Assembly (NCBI RefSeq): GCF_029945925.1
Contig: NZ_JAQSDN010000001.1
Location: 20,937-84,936 of the forward strand
DNA length: 64,000 nt
Origin: Polaromonas sp.
Lineage (GTDB): Bacteria > Pseudomonadota > Gammaproteobacteria > Burkholderiales > Burkholderiaceae_C
Direction of reading: 5' to 3'
Made by a program: the position numbers and the translations under genes. Numbering within the stretch: the stretch's first letter is position 1; the number at the start of each line of letters is the position of its first letter. A model generated the notes under the pieces. It ran no database searches. It had not been told where the DNA came from and was given only the letters and a program-made list of their open reading frames with translations. Shown here piece by piece: positions 1 to 7,201 of this stretch.

Positions 1-938
1 TCGTCGCGATGGACGATTTCTGCCCGCACCGCGGCGCGGCCCTGTCGCTGGGAACGGTCTGCGAAGGCAAGCTGGTCTGCGGCTACCACGGCCTGGTGAT
101 GGAATGTGACGGCAAGGTCGCCTCCATGCCCGGCCAGCGCGTGCAGGGTTTCCCGCGCAACCGCAGCTTCCCGGTGGTGGAACGCCACGGTTTCATCTGG
201 GTCTGGACCGGCGACGAAAAACTGGCCGACGAAAGCAAAATTCCCCACCTCGACTGGGCCAACAACCCCGAGTGGGCCTATGGCGGCGGCCTGTACCACA
301 TCCATTGCGATTACCGCCTGATGATCGACAACCTGATGGACCTGACCCACGAGACCTACGTCCACACCACCAGCATCGGCCAGAAGGAAATCGACGAAAC
401 GCCGGTGAGCACCAAAACCGAGGGCGAGAGCGTGGTGACCAGCCGCTTCATGGAAAACGTGATGGCACCGCCCTTCTGGCGCGCCAACCTGCGCGCCAAC
501 AACCTGGCCGACGACGTGCCGGTGGACCGCTGGCAGGTCTGCCGCTTCTCGCCGCCCAGCCATGTCCTGATCGAAGTCGGCGTCGCCCACGCCGGCAAGG
601 GCGGCTACAACGCTGACCCGAAAGACAAGGTCAGCAGCATCGTGGTGGACTTCATCACGCCCGAAACCGACACCTCGATGTGGTACTTCTGGGGCATGGC
701 GCGCAACTTCAACCCGAAAGACAAGGCCCTCACCGCGCAGATCCGCGAGGGCCAGGGCAAGGTGTTTGCCGAAGACACCGCCGTGCTGGAAGCGCAGCAG
801 CGCAACCTCACGCTGTTCCCGCAGCGCAAGCTGCTGATGCTCAACATCGACGCCGGCGGCGTGCAGTCGCGCCGCATCATCGACCGCCTCATCGCGCAGG
901 AGCAGGCCCCGGCCCCAGCTCAACATCAGACCGCCTGA
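1..938 (+). CDS. vanA: Rieske aromatic O-demethylase oxygenase subunit, VanA-like (5' truncated by window)
   Basis: This is the terminal oxygenase of a two-component demethylase. Vanillate is the likely substrate; VanA opens the ring methoxy group to give protocatechuate and formaldehyde. The reading frame is open from base 3, so the N-terminus (roughly 40-50 residues for the family) lies outside the window and the first internal Met is not the start. A Rieske [2Fe-2S] motif, CPHRG followed by CGYHG, lies near the visible start. The motif NLMDLTHETYVH supplies the two His ligands of the mononuclear iron. The C-terminus ends normally with TGA, two bases before the vanB start, which indicates an operon. 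A related methoxybenzoate demethylase cannot be excluded. Confidence 0.88.
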   Translation, partial: VAMDDFCPHRGAALSLGTVCEGKLVCGYHGLVMECDGKVASMPGQRVQGFPRNRSFPVVERHGFIWVWTGDEKLADESKIPHLDWANNPEWAYGGGLYHIHCDYRLMIDNLMDLTHETYVHTTSIGQKEIDETPVSTKTEGESVVTSRFMENVMAPPFWRANLRANNLADDVPVDRWQVCRFSPPSHVLIEVGVAHAGKGGYNADPKDKVSSIVVDFITPETDTSMWYFWGMARNFNPKDKALTAQIREGQGKVFAEDTAVLEAQQRNLTLFPQRKLLMLNIDAGGVQSRRIIDRLIAQEQAPAPAQHQTA

Positions 939-940
939 CC

Positions 941-1897
941 ATGGACAGTCTTGAAGTCAGGGTCATCCGAAAAACCATCGAAGCCGAGGGCATTACCAGC
1001 TTCGAGCTGGCCCGCGCCGACGGTGCGCCGCTGCCGGCCTTCAGCGCGGGCTCGCATGTCGATGTGCAGATTCCCGGCGGCTTGACGCGCCAGTATTCGC
1101 TGTGCAACGACGCCGTCGAGCAGCACCGTTACCGCATCGCCGTGCTGCGCGACCCCGCCTCGCGCGGCGGCTCCGCCGCCATGCACGAGGCCGTCAACGA
1201 AGGCGACCTGATCCGCATCAGCCCGCCCAAAAACCACTTCCCGCTGCAGCACGCGCCGCGCACGCTGCTGCTGGCCGGCGGCATCGGCGTGACGCCGTTG
1301 CTGAGCATGGCGCAGCGGCTGGCAGCCATCCATGCGGATTTCACCCTGCACTACTGCACCCGCTCGACCGAACGCACCGCGTTCCGCCAGGAGATCAGCG
1401 ACTCGGCCTTTGCCGACAAGGTACGGTTCCACTTCGACGCGGGTCCTGCCGAACAAAAACTCGACCTGCCGGCCGTGCTGGCCGGCGCCGCCCCCGAACA
1501 CCAGCTGTATGTCTGCGGCCCCGCCGGTTTCATCACCCACGTGGTGGACAGCGCCAAAGCCAGCGGCTGGCGCAGCGAGCAGATCCACCTCGAGTATTTC
1601 GGCGCGGCGCCGCAGGACACGGCGGGCGACACCGGCTTTGAGGTGAAGATCGCCAGCACCGGCAAAAGCTACACGGTGGGTGCGGAGCAGAACATTGTGC
1701 AGGTGCTCAAGGGCCACGGCATCGAGATCCTGACCTCCTGCGAGCAAGGCGTCTGCGGCACCTGCATCACACGTGTGCTCGAAGGCGAGCCCGACCACCG
1801 CGACATGTACTTCACCGACGAGGAGAAGGCGAAGAACGACCAGTTCACGCCCTGCTGCTCGCGCGCCAAAAGCAAAACCCTGGTGCTGGACCTGTAG
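941..1897 (+). CDS. vanB: Vanillate demethylase reductase subunit, VanB-like
   Basis: This 318-residue flavin/iron-sulfur reductase passes electrons from NAD(P)H to the Rieske oxygenase. The order is an N-terminal FMN-binding ferredoxin-reductase domain (RQYSLCND near residue 48), a nucleotide-binding domain (LLAGGIGVTPLLS near 103, YVCGPAGF near 188) and a C-terminal plant-type [2Fe-2S] ferredoxin domain with CEQGVCGTC and a later CC pair. This is the VanB/phthalate dioxygenase reductase arrangement and length. The ATG at 941 is two bases after the vanA stop. The ORF stays open far upstream, but that extension overlaps vanA in another frame and is not coding. Confidence 0.92.
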   Translation: MDSLEVRVIRKTIEAEGITSFELARADGAPLPAFSAGSHVDVQIPGGLTRQYSLCNDAVEQHRYRIAVLRDPASRGGSAAMHEAVNEGDLIRISPPKNHFPLQHAPRTLLLAGGIGVTPLLSMAQRLAAIHADFTLHYCTRSTERTAFRQEISDSAFADKVRFHFDAGPAEQKLDLPAVLAGAAPEHQLYVCGPAGFITHVVDSAKASGWRSEQIHLEYFGAAPQDTAGDTGFEVKIASTGKSYTVGAEQNIVQVLKGHGIEILTSCEQGVCGTCITRVLEGEPDHRDMYFTDEEKAKNDQFTPCCSRAKSKTLVLDL

Positions 1898-1975
1898 ACC
1901 GGCCATCGGTCGCTGTGCCCTAATATCATTCACCTTCCCCTGCCCGATTTCAACGACCTCAAAGGAAAAAGAGAC

Positions 1976-3088
1976 ATGACCCAGCTCCCCGCCCGTTACG
2001 ACCACGTTGGCAGTTTTCTGCGCCCCAAATATTTGCTGGAAGCCCGCGAGCAGAAGGCCAAGGGCGAGATCACGCCCGAGCAGCTGCGCAAGGTGGAAGA
2101 CAAGGCCATCACCGAGATCGTCAGGTTCCAGGAAGACGTGGGCCTGAAAAGCATCACCGACGGCGAGTTCCGCCGCACCTACTTCCACATTGACTTCCTC
2201 GAGCAGATCGGCGGCGTGAAGACCGACATTCCGGTCACCATCATCCGGCCCGACGGCACGCAGGAGCTGGCTCCGCCGGTGATGCGCGTGATCGACAAGG
2301 TGCGCCACGTCAAGGACATCCAGCTCGCCGACTTCCAGTACCTCAAGAGCCAGGTGAGCGCGGGCAACACGCCCAAGGTGACCATCCCGTCGCCCACCAT
2401 GCTGCACTTCCGCGGCGGCCGTGCCGGCATCAGCCGCGAAGCCTACCCCGAGCTCGACCCCCAGTTTTATGACGACGTGGCCAAGGCCTACGGCGACGAG
2501 CTGCGCAGCCTGGCTGCCGCCGGCTGCACCTATGTGCAGATGGACGACACCAACCTCGCCTACCTGTGCGACACCAAGATGCGCGAAGCCGCCCGCCAGC
2601 GCGGCGACGACCCCGACGAGCTGCCGCACCGTTACGCCACCTTCATCAACAAGGTGGTGGCGCAAAAGCCCGAAGGCATGCTGCTGGCCATGCACCTGTG
2701 CCGCGGTAACTTCAAGAGCACCCACGCCGCCGCCGGCAACTACGAACCCGTGGCCGAGGCGCTGCTCAAGGAAATGAACCTGGACGCCTACTTCATGGAG
2801 TACGACGACGACCGCTCCGGCGACTTCAAGCCCCTGCGTTTCCTGCCCAAAGGCAAAACCGTGGTGCTGGGCCTGGTGACCACCAAGTTCGGCACGCTGG
2901 AAAGCAAGGACGACCTGAAACGCCGCATCGAGGAAGCCGCGAAATACGCGCCGCTGGATCAGCTGGCCCTGTCACCGCAGTGCGGTTTCAGCAGCACCGT
3001 GCACGGCAACGACATCGCAGTGGAAGCGCAGCGCGCCAAGCTGCGCCTGGTGATCGAGACGGCGCAGGAGGTGTGGGGTACCACCTGA
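1976..3088 (+). CDS. Core-MetE-like zinc methyltransferase (cobalamin-independent methionine synthase family)
   Basis: The 370-residue protein matches only the C-terminal catalytic half of MetE. The zinc ligands of that family are in place: H240 and C242 (AMHLC), E275 (FMEYDDD) and C336 (SPQCGFSS). The N-terminal segment YDHVGSFLRP is typical of short MetE homologues. Such proteins move a methyl group to a thiol; full-length MetE uses methyltetrahydrofolate and homocysteine, but the methyl donor of the short forms is often different. It follows vanAB by 78 bases with a good ribosome site (AAGGAAAAAGAGAC), and a strong terminator comes directly after it. Co-expression with a demethylase suggests a C1-related role, which is inference. 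Confidence 0.8.
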   Translation: MTQLPARYDHVGSFLRPKYLLEAREQKAKGEITPEQLRKVEDKAITEIVRFQEDVGLKSITDGEFRRTYFHIDFLEQIGGVKTDIPVTIIRPDGTQELAPPVMRVIDKVRHVKDIQLADFQYLKSQVSAGNTPKVTIPSPTMLHFRGGRAGISREAYPELDPQFYDDVAKAYGDELRSLAAAGCTYVQMDDTNLAYLCDTKMREAARQRGDDPDELPHRYATFINKVVAQKPEGMLLAMHLCRGNFKSTHAAAGNYEPVAEALLKEMNLDAYFMEYDDDRSGDFKPLRFLPKGKTVVLGLVTTKFGTLESKDDLKRRIEEAAKYAPLDQLALSPQCGFSSTVHGNDIAVEAQRAKLRLVIETAQEVWGTT

Positions 3089-3110
3089 ACCACGCGCCCA
3101 GCTGCTGAAA

Positions 3111-3135
3111 AGCCGCCTCGCAGGCGGCTTTTTTT
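3111..3135 (+). terminator. Rho-independent terminator after the MetE-like gene
   Basis: AGCCGCCT and AGGCGGCT form an 8-bp GC-rich stem with a CGC loop, followed by seven T. It lies 23 bases after the stop codon and should end the vanAB-metE-like transcript. Confidence 0.9.
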
Positions 3136-3140
3136 ATGCC

Positions 3141-3196
3141 AAATCGGTCCATAGCCCAGTAAATACGGGCGCAAGCAGCTATCAAATAATGAGCAG
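3141..3196 (+). repeat. Dispersed intergenic repeat, copy 1
   Basis: This copy has the family core GCGCAAGCAGCTATCAAAT, preceded by a TAGCCC block and followed by GAGCAG. It lies between the convergent MetE-like gene and the nucleotidyltransferase gene, directly after the terminator. See the finding on the repeat family. Confidence 0.8.
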
Positions 3197-3243
3197 ATCG
3201 CGACCCTAACCCCCCGGATTCGGGTCAGTGACCTCCATGTATT

Positions 3244-3966
3244 TCATGCTGAAAGCGTTGACAGTTCGCGCAATGTATTTGCGAGCGGTCTGGCGCGCTG
3301 CTGGCTGAAAGTGTCACCCGGTAAATGGCCTGACAGGGCTTGTTCGAACTCGGGATTGGCAAACAGCGCTGCGAATTCTGCCGCCAGGTAGGCGCGCAGT
3401 TCAGGCGCTGCGGCACGGCACTCGCCCAGCAGTTCGGGCCGCCGGTCTGCCACGGTGATGATGTCTTCAAGATCATGGCTACCCAGAAAGTCTGGCCTGC
3501 CATCGGCGTCTTTGCCCCGGTCCTTGAACGCCTCCAACTTGGTGCCAATAAAAACCGGGGCGCCAATGAGCCGGATGTTCATGCCGCTTGGCAATGTGAC
3601 CAATTCTGCAGTCTGCAGGGCCAATGGATACCAGCGGTTGGCAAAGCCCAGGATGTCCTTGACCATGGGCATCAAGTCAAGCGTGACGTTTTTATAGACC
3701 CACCGGCAAATGGGTGCATTGGGCCGCATGTCGTTGCTGAAGCCCTGAGCGCGGACTTGCTTCTCTATCGCGTGGTAGTCATGCACCGTCAACGCTTGCG
3801 CAACGATGTCAACGTCTTCGGTGATGCGGATACGGTCGGGCCGGTCTTGCGTCAACAACAGGCCCGTAGCGCAACCGCCCACAAAGATCACACGCTCACG
3901 TACCGGGCCCAAGGCAAGTGCCACCAGCTCCAGAATGGCCAGATTGGGGTTGCTGAAGGCTGCCAT
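3244..3966 (-). CDS. Nucleotidyltransferase-fold protein, putative toxin of a two-gene module
   Basis: This 240-residue protein has the polymerase-beta/MNT signature: a Gly-Gly pair at 30-31 (FVGGCATGLLL) followed by the metal-binding D51-x-D53 (ITEDVDIV). The rest matches no family I can name exactly, though proteins of this type are often annotated as nucleotidyltransferases in AbiEii-like or MNT toxin-antitoxin modules. Its ATG overlaps the stop of the upstream winged-helix gene as TGATG, so the two are translationally coupled. The order regulator then nucleotidyltransferase matches type IV AbiE systems, but the sequence looks different from the AbiEii protein 1.5 kb away. The toxin role is inferred. 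Confidence 0.6.
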   Translation of the reverse strand: MAAFSNPNLAILELVALALGPVRERVIFVGGCATGLLLTQDRPDRIRITEDVDIVAQALTVHDYHAIEKQVRAQGFSNDMRPNAPICRWVYKNVTLDLMPMVKDILGFANRWYPLALQTAELVTLPSGMNIRLIGAPVFIGTKLEAFKDRGKDADGRPDFLGSHDLEDIITVADRRPELLGECRAAAPELRAYLAAEFAALFANPEFEQALSGHLPGDTFSQQRARPLANTLRELSTLSA

Positions 3967-4520
3967 CAGCTCAACCTTTCTTCCAGCAGCTTGCGGGCCA
4001 TTTCGCGTTCGCGCGCCTGGCCTATGCGCAGCGCGTCAAACAAGGCCAGCAACTCGTACAAAGCAGGGTCCTGCGCTGCGGCCAAGGGCAACTTGGGGTA
4101 CAGAGGCAGCAGCGCACTGCCGCGCACCGGGCCGTCTGCATGGGGCCACACGGGCGGCGTCTCATCAGCAAACAGCACTTTGGACTTGAGCGGCTCCACA
4201 CCATAGGCCGTAGGAAAACCCATGGTGATCTCGCCCCTTACCGCAGGAAAAAAATAAGGCGCGCCGTGCAACACCATGGGCCTGAAAGCCGCCAGTACCA
4301 GCGTGGGGACGTCATTAACCTCAGCCAACAGACGCGCACCACTGAGCCGCGCCATGCAGGCGTGGGCTTCAAACTGCGACATGTGCATGACCAGCGCCAG
4401 CGCTGTGTAGGGCAGCTTTTGCCCCGCCAGACACACCAGCTTGAACGCCATGGCCAAGTCTTGCGGCTTCAGCGACCACTGCGCATGGCCAAGGCGGGAT
4501 TTGATTCCAGATGAGCTCAT
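3966..4520 (-). CDS. Winged-helix-like protein, putative antitoxin/autoregulator
   Basis: I do not recognise a named family. Residues 10-60 (LKPQDLAMAFKL...LALVMHMSQFEAHACMARL) look like a helix-turn-helix or winged helix, and the rest is mixed hydrophobic. I chose the ATG at 4520 (184 aa) because AAGG sits six bases upstream. The longer ORF start at 4559 has no ribosome site and would run through an operator-like palindrome. The gene is followed with a TGATG overlap by the nucleotidyltransferase gene, the usual antitoxin-first order. The AATATGCATA half-site and palindrome upstream suggest it represses itself. The antitoxin role is inference. Confidence 0.55.
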   Translation of the reverse strand: MSSSGIKSRLGHAQWSLKPQDLAMAFKLVCLAGQKLPYTALALVMHMSQFEAHACMARLSGARLLAEVNDVPTLVLAAFRPMVLHGAPYFFPAVRGEITMGFPTAYGVEPLKSKVLFADETPPVWPHADGPVRGSALLPLYPKLPLAAAQDPALYELLALFDALRIGQAREREMARKLLEERLS

Positions 4521-4536
4521 TGACGACCTTGTATTC

Positions 4537-4614
4537 AATATGCATACAGAATATGCCATGAATAATTTAAAAATTCAACAATAAAATCACGATTGTTTGC
4601 AATATGCATATTGC
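4537..4614. promoter_or_regulatory. Putative operator region with palindrome GCAATATGCATATTGC
   Basis: A perfect 16-bp palindrome, GCAATATGCATATTGC, lies at 4599-4614. Its core AATATGCATA is repeated at 4537-4546, immediately upstream of the chosen start of the winged-helix gene. The DNA here is much more AT-rich than its surroundings. Two matching sites in the promoter region fit autoregulation of a toxin-antitoxin type operon. Confidence 0.55.
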
Positions 4615-4677
4615 TATACAAGTTCTCAGCAGCCCAAAAACCAGCAAAAACCACACGCAGCACGAAACCAAAGATTG

Positions 4678-4731
4678 AATCGGGCTCCATCCCAATAACC
4701 ACGGACGCAAGCAGCTATGCCTTTAATAGCA
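4678..4731 (+). repeat. Dispersed intergenic repeat, copy 2
   Basis: This copy contains ACGCAAGCAGCTAT followed by a loop and AATAGCA, so the 3' half can fold as GCTAT/ATAGC. It lies between two divergently read genes and shares the family 5' block (ATCGGGCTCCATCCCAATAA). Confidence 0.75.
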
Positions 4732-4842
4732 AATCATGCGCCGTGCGCAAGCCCGCAGCCCCGCCGGCGCCTCACCTTGCCGCTGCCGGGCTTCCCGCAG
4801 CGGTGGTACAGGCCAGCAAGGCCTGGACGATACTCGGACCAC

Positions 4843-5397
4843 ATGCCAAACACCCTGATCACCCGCTTCGCCGCGCACCTACGCACCCACTGGAAAAGCC
4901 ATCTGCTGCAACTGGCCCTGCTGGTGGCCATCGTGGTCGCGGCGCAGACCTGGCAGACGCGGCATGTGCCGGCCGGGCCGGCGCCCGATCTGGCCATCAG
5001 CGTTCTGCAGCCCGACGGCACGACGATCAGCACCACACTGGCCCAGTGGCGCCAGGCCCACCCCGGCCAGCCCGTCGCCCTGCACTTCTGGGCCGAGTGG
5101 TGCCCCATCTGCCGCGCCGAGGAAAGCAGTGTCACCCGGCTGGCGCAGGACTGGCCGGTGCTCACCGTGGCCATGCAGTCCGGACCGGCCGCCAAGGTCG
5201 GGCAGGTGCTGCAGCAGCGCCAGCTGCCCTGGCAAACGGCCATCGATACGCAGGGCGAACTGACGCGCGCCTTCGGCTTCCAGTCGGTGCCCTCTTTTGT
5301 GGTGATTGACGGGCAAGGCCGGCTGCGCGGCGCCAGCGCCGGCTACACCACCGAACTGGGCATGCGTCTGCGCCTGTGGTGGGTCAGGCTGTTCTGA
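4843..5397 (+). CDS. Membrane-anchored thioredoxin-fold protein (TlpA/ScsD-like)
   Basis: The 184-residue protein starts at ATG 4843 (MPNTLITRF). The ORF extension further upstream overlaps the repeat and is not convincing. One N-terminal membrane segment (LLQLALLVAIVVAAQTW, about residues 22-38) would leave the rest in the periplasm. The redox motif is WCPIC in the context HFWAEWCPICRAEESS, and the cis-Pro loop is SVPSFVVIDGQG. These are hallmarks of TlpA/DsbE/ScsD-type thiol-disulfide reductases. No Scs or cytochrome c maturation partners lie nearby, so its client is unknown. It sits alone between two toxin-antitoxin-like modules. Confidence 0.8.
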   Translation: MPNTLITRFAAHLRTHWKSHLLQLALLVAIVVAAQTWQTRHVPAGPAPDLAISVLQPDGTTISTTLAQWRQAHPGQPVALHFWAEWCPICRAEESSVTRLAQDWPVLTVAMQSGPAAKVGQVLQQRQLPWQTAIDTQGELTRAFGFQSVPSFVVIDGQGRLRGASAGYTTELGMRLRLWWVRLF

Positions 5398-5417
5398 GCC
5401 TGCCCTCGTCGCCGGGT

Positions 5418-5442
5418 TTGAGGTCACATGTTGTGACCTCAA
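5418..5442. repeat. Perfect 25-bp inverted repeat between convergent genes
   Basis: TTGAGGTCACA and TGTGACCTCAA form 11-bp perfect arms around TGT. It lies between the 3' ends of the thioredoxin and abiEii genes. It could act as a bidirectional transcription stop, although no T tract follows; otherwise it could be a protein-binding site. Confidence 0.6.
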
Positions 5443-5451
5443 GCGCTGCCC

Positions 5452-6312
5452 TCACACCATCAACGCCGCTTGCTGCAATGCAGGCTGCAGCCTGACACGC
5501 AACAAAACAAGCAGTTCTGGCAGCGGCACTGCCACCAACTGATTCTTGTTCAGAAAAGCCCGCCAAAGCGCCTGGCGCGATGTATCAAGGGCAAACTCAT
5601 CGCTCAACCCGATAGGCAATTCGGTCGGTACGAGCGTGGCGCGACGGTTGAAGGTGGCAGCAATGGCCGTTGCCAGGATGTCCGCATCCAGCACCTCGCG
5701 CTGCAGCAACACCGACAAGTCCAGGTAGTCTTTCAGCCGGCTGTTGGTCATGCCCAGCAAGGTGATGGCGTGGAGCTTTTCGGCAATGACGGTGTACACC
5801 GGGTAGGTTTGCAGGCTTGGTGCCGGAAAGTCATCAAGCAGCACCGGGTAGCTGGCCCTGACGGGACCGGGCGTCACCGCGTCGCCAAAGCCGACATCCA
5901 CCTGCGTCTTCACGCGCGCACCCGCGAGCTCTGCACTGATGAGCACGCGTGCGCCTGCGTAGCCGGCCTCCTTGCGAATCTCTTCCGCAGTCACGCTGTC
6001 CGGGTCAAAGCGGATGCCGTCCTCATCCACCACCGAGACGATGTCCCTGAACGTCTGCTCAATCGAAGGAAGGTCGCTGGCGCCAAAGCCCAGCAGGTCA
6101 ACATCCCGCGTGGGCCGATGCGGCATGTCGTACCAGAGTGTGAAGAGCATCGCGCCCTTGAGCAAAAAGCGCTCGGCGTGTGCGGACTGGCTCAGGCGGT
6201 ACAGCAGGCGCTCCAGCGCATAACGAACCAGAACGCCATTGAAGTCCGATTGCTCGGCCTTCGCCACATTCAGCAGGCGCGCGCGTACCGAGGCAGCCAG
6301 ATCCTTGCTCAC
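5452..6312 (-). CDS. abiEii: AbiEii-type nucleotidyltransferase toxin
   Basis: This 286-residue member of the AbiEii/AbiGii toxin family has FLLKGAMLFTLW near residues 49-60 and TRDVDLLG with D70-x-D72. That is the GNAT-like order of a nucleotidyltransferase with a metal-binding DxD; a later EKLHA motif (AEKLHAITLL) is also typical. In the known type IV system the protein is bacteriostatic and acts when the antitoxin AbiEi is lost or when phage infect. The start is GTG at 6312, overlapping the AbiEi stop as GTGA, so translation is coupled. Length and gene order fit the family well. Confidence 0.88.
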   Translation of the reverse strand: MSKDLAASVRARLLNVAKAEQSDFNGVLVRYALERLLYRLSQSAHAERFLLKGAMLFTLWYDMPHRPTRDVDLLGFGASDLPSIEQTFRDIVSVVDEDGIRFDPDSVTAEEIRKEAGYAGARVLISAELAGARVKTQVDVGFGDAVTPGPVRASYPVLLDDFPAPSLQTYPVYTVIAEKLHAITLLGMTNSRLKDYLDLSVLLQREVLDADILATAIAATFNRRATLVPTELPIGLSDEFALDTSRQALWRAFLNKNQLVAVPLPELLVLLRVRLQPALQQAALMV

Positions 6313-6914
6313 TCGATCGCCTCGAGGTAAGGGCGCATCACGTTGGCCACGCGGCAGACCTTTGCGAAGTGCCAGAGCTCATCGGCCGAGGCTTTTTTCT
6401 GCGCACGCGCATCACGCAGCGCCTCCAGCGCCACGTCGAGGCCGATCTTGTTGCGGTGCTTGAAGCAGTCGGCCACGGTTTTGGCCACACCGTACACCTT
6501 CAGGGACACCTGGTCGCGCTCAAAAACCTCTATGCCTGCTGCATAAGCCGCGCCGGTGGACTGAATCATCTTCACCGGCGGGTAATCGATTTTGGGCACA
6601 TGGCTGCCACGCGGCATGGCGATCCAGACCTGGCGCGGCAGTTGCGTCGTGATGCCGTGGAACTGCAACGCGGTGAGCAGGCAAAACACCGCCTGCGGCA
6701 CCTTGGCCGCGATGGTGGCCAGGCTTTCGTGCTCGGATGCGGGGGTGCCCGGCAGCCGGTACAGGCCGCGGCCCACTTTTTCGAGTTGGCCGCTGGCAGT
6801 CAGCCGCGTCAGCGTCACCCGCGCGGCACCCGTTTCCTTCAGGTCGCCGGGGCGCAGCATGCCCTTCTGGCGCGCCAGATCAAGGATGCGTTGGCTATGC
6901 GTGTCGGTGGGCAT
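6309..6914 (-). CDS. abiEi: AbiEi-type antitoxin and autorepressor
   Basis: The 201-residue protein has an N-terminal winged helix (RILDLARQKGMLRPGDLKETG, then VGRGLYRLPG near 47-56) and a C-terminal domain with AVFCLLTALQFHGI and YGVAKTVADCFKHRNKIG. These are clear AbiEi features. AbiEi neutralises AbiEii without forming a stable complex and represses its own operon by binding inverted repeats. A long palindrome lies 13 bases upstream of the ATG, as expected. The module is probably a phage-defence or stabilisation cassette. Confidence 0.88.
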   Translation of the reverse strand: MPTDTHSQRILDLARQKGMLRPGDLKETGAARVTLTRLTASGQLEKVGRGLYRLPGTPASEHESLATIAAKVPQAVFCLLTALQFHGITTQLPRQVWIAMPRGSHVPKIDYPPVKMIQSTGAAYAAGIEVFERDQVSLKVYGVAKTVADCFKHRNKIGLDVALEALRDARAQKKASADELWHFAKVCRVANVMRPYLEAIE

Positions 6915-6926
6915 GGTGATGCAGTA

Positions 6927-6974
6927 TGTTCCATTTGTTCGTCAATTGCAATCAATTGACGAATATAAGGAACA
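6927..6974. promoter_or_regulatory. 48-bp near-palindromic operator upstream of abiEi
   Basis: The centre is TTCGTCAATTG (6938-6948), CAAT, then CAATTGACGAA (6953-6963). The arms extend symmetrically to TGTTCC at 6927-6932 and GGAACA at 6969-6974. All parts share one centre at 6950.5. The position just before the abiEi start is where AbiEi proteins bind in characterised systems. Confidence 0.75.
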
Positions 6975-7075
6975 CCGGTCCAACTTCTGGTGAAGCTCCC
7001 TCTTGTTCAGAAAACAGGCACGTTCATAAAAAATGAACATCGGATTCCCGCAGGGCACAGATCAGAAAAAAATCC

Positions 7076-7110
7076 AAACCAAGCCTGAGCCCATGGCGGG
7101 CAAGCGCAAG
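7076..7110 (+). repeat. Dispersed repeat copy 3, left part (split by the insertion element)
   Basis: The sequence ends in GGGCAAGCGCAAG, the 5' half of the family core. Joined to 8520-8540 it rebuilds GCGCAAGCAGCTACAAAT, a normal repeat copy. Confidence 0.75.
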
Positions 7111-7117
7111 CAATGGG

Positions 7118-7129
7118 ATGGACGCTCCC
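7118..7129 (+). repeat. Left subterminal inverted repeat of the IS
   Basis: ATGGACGCTCCC is the exact reverse complement of 8505-8516. Confidence 0.9.
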
Positions 7130-7201
7130 ACCTTAGCGGCATCGCGATGTGCCAAAGTGGGAGTGTTTAGCAACCCACTTGAACAGACAGGAGCGTCCGA
7201 C

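Noticed and set aside
926..2725. Minus-strand 599-residue ORF across vanB and the MetE-like gene
   Set aside because: It lies opposite two well-supported genes, is Gly/Ala/Val/His-rich as expected for an antisense frame in GC-rich DNA, and has no recognisable motif.
3141..3196. Repeat copies considered as CRISPR repeats
   Set aside because: Copies are kilobases apart, imperfect and not regularly spaced, and there are no cas genes.
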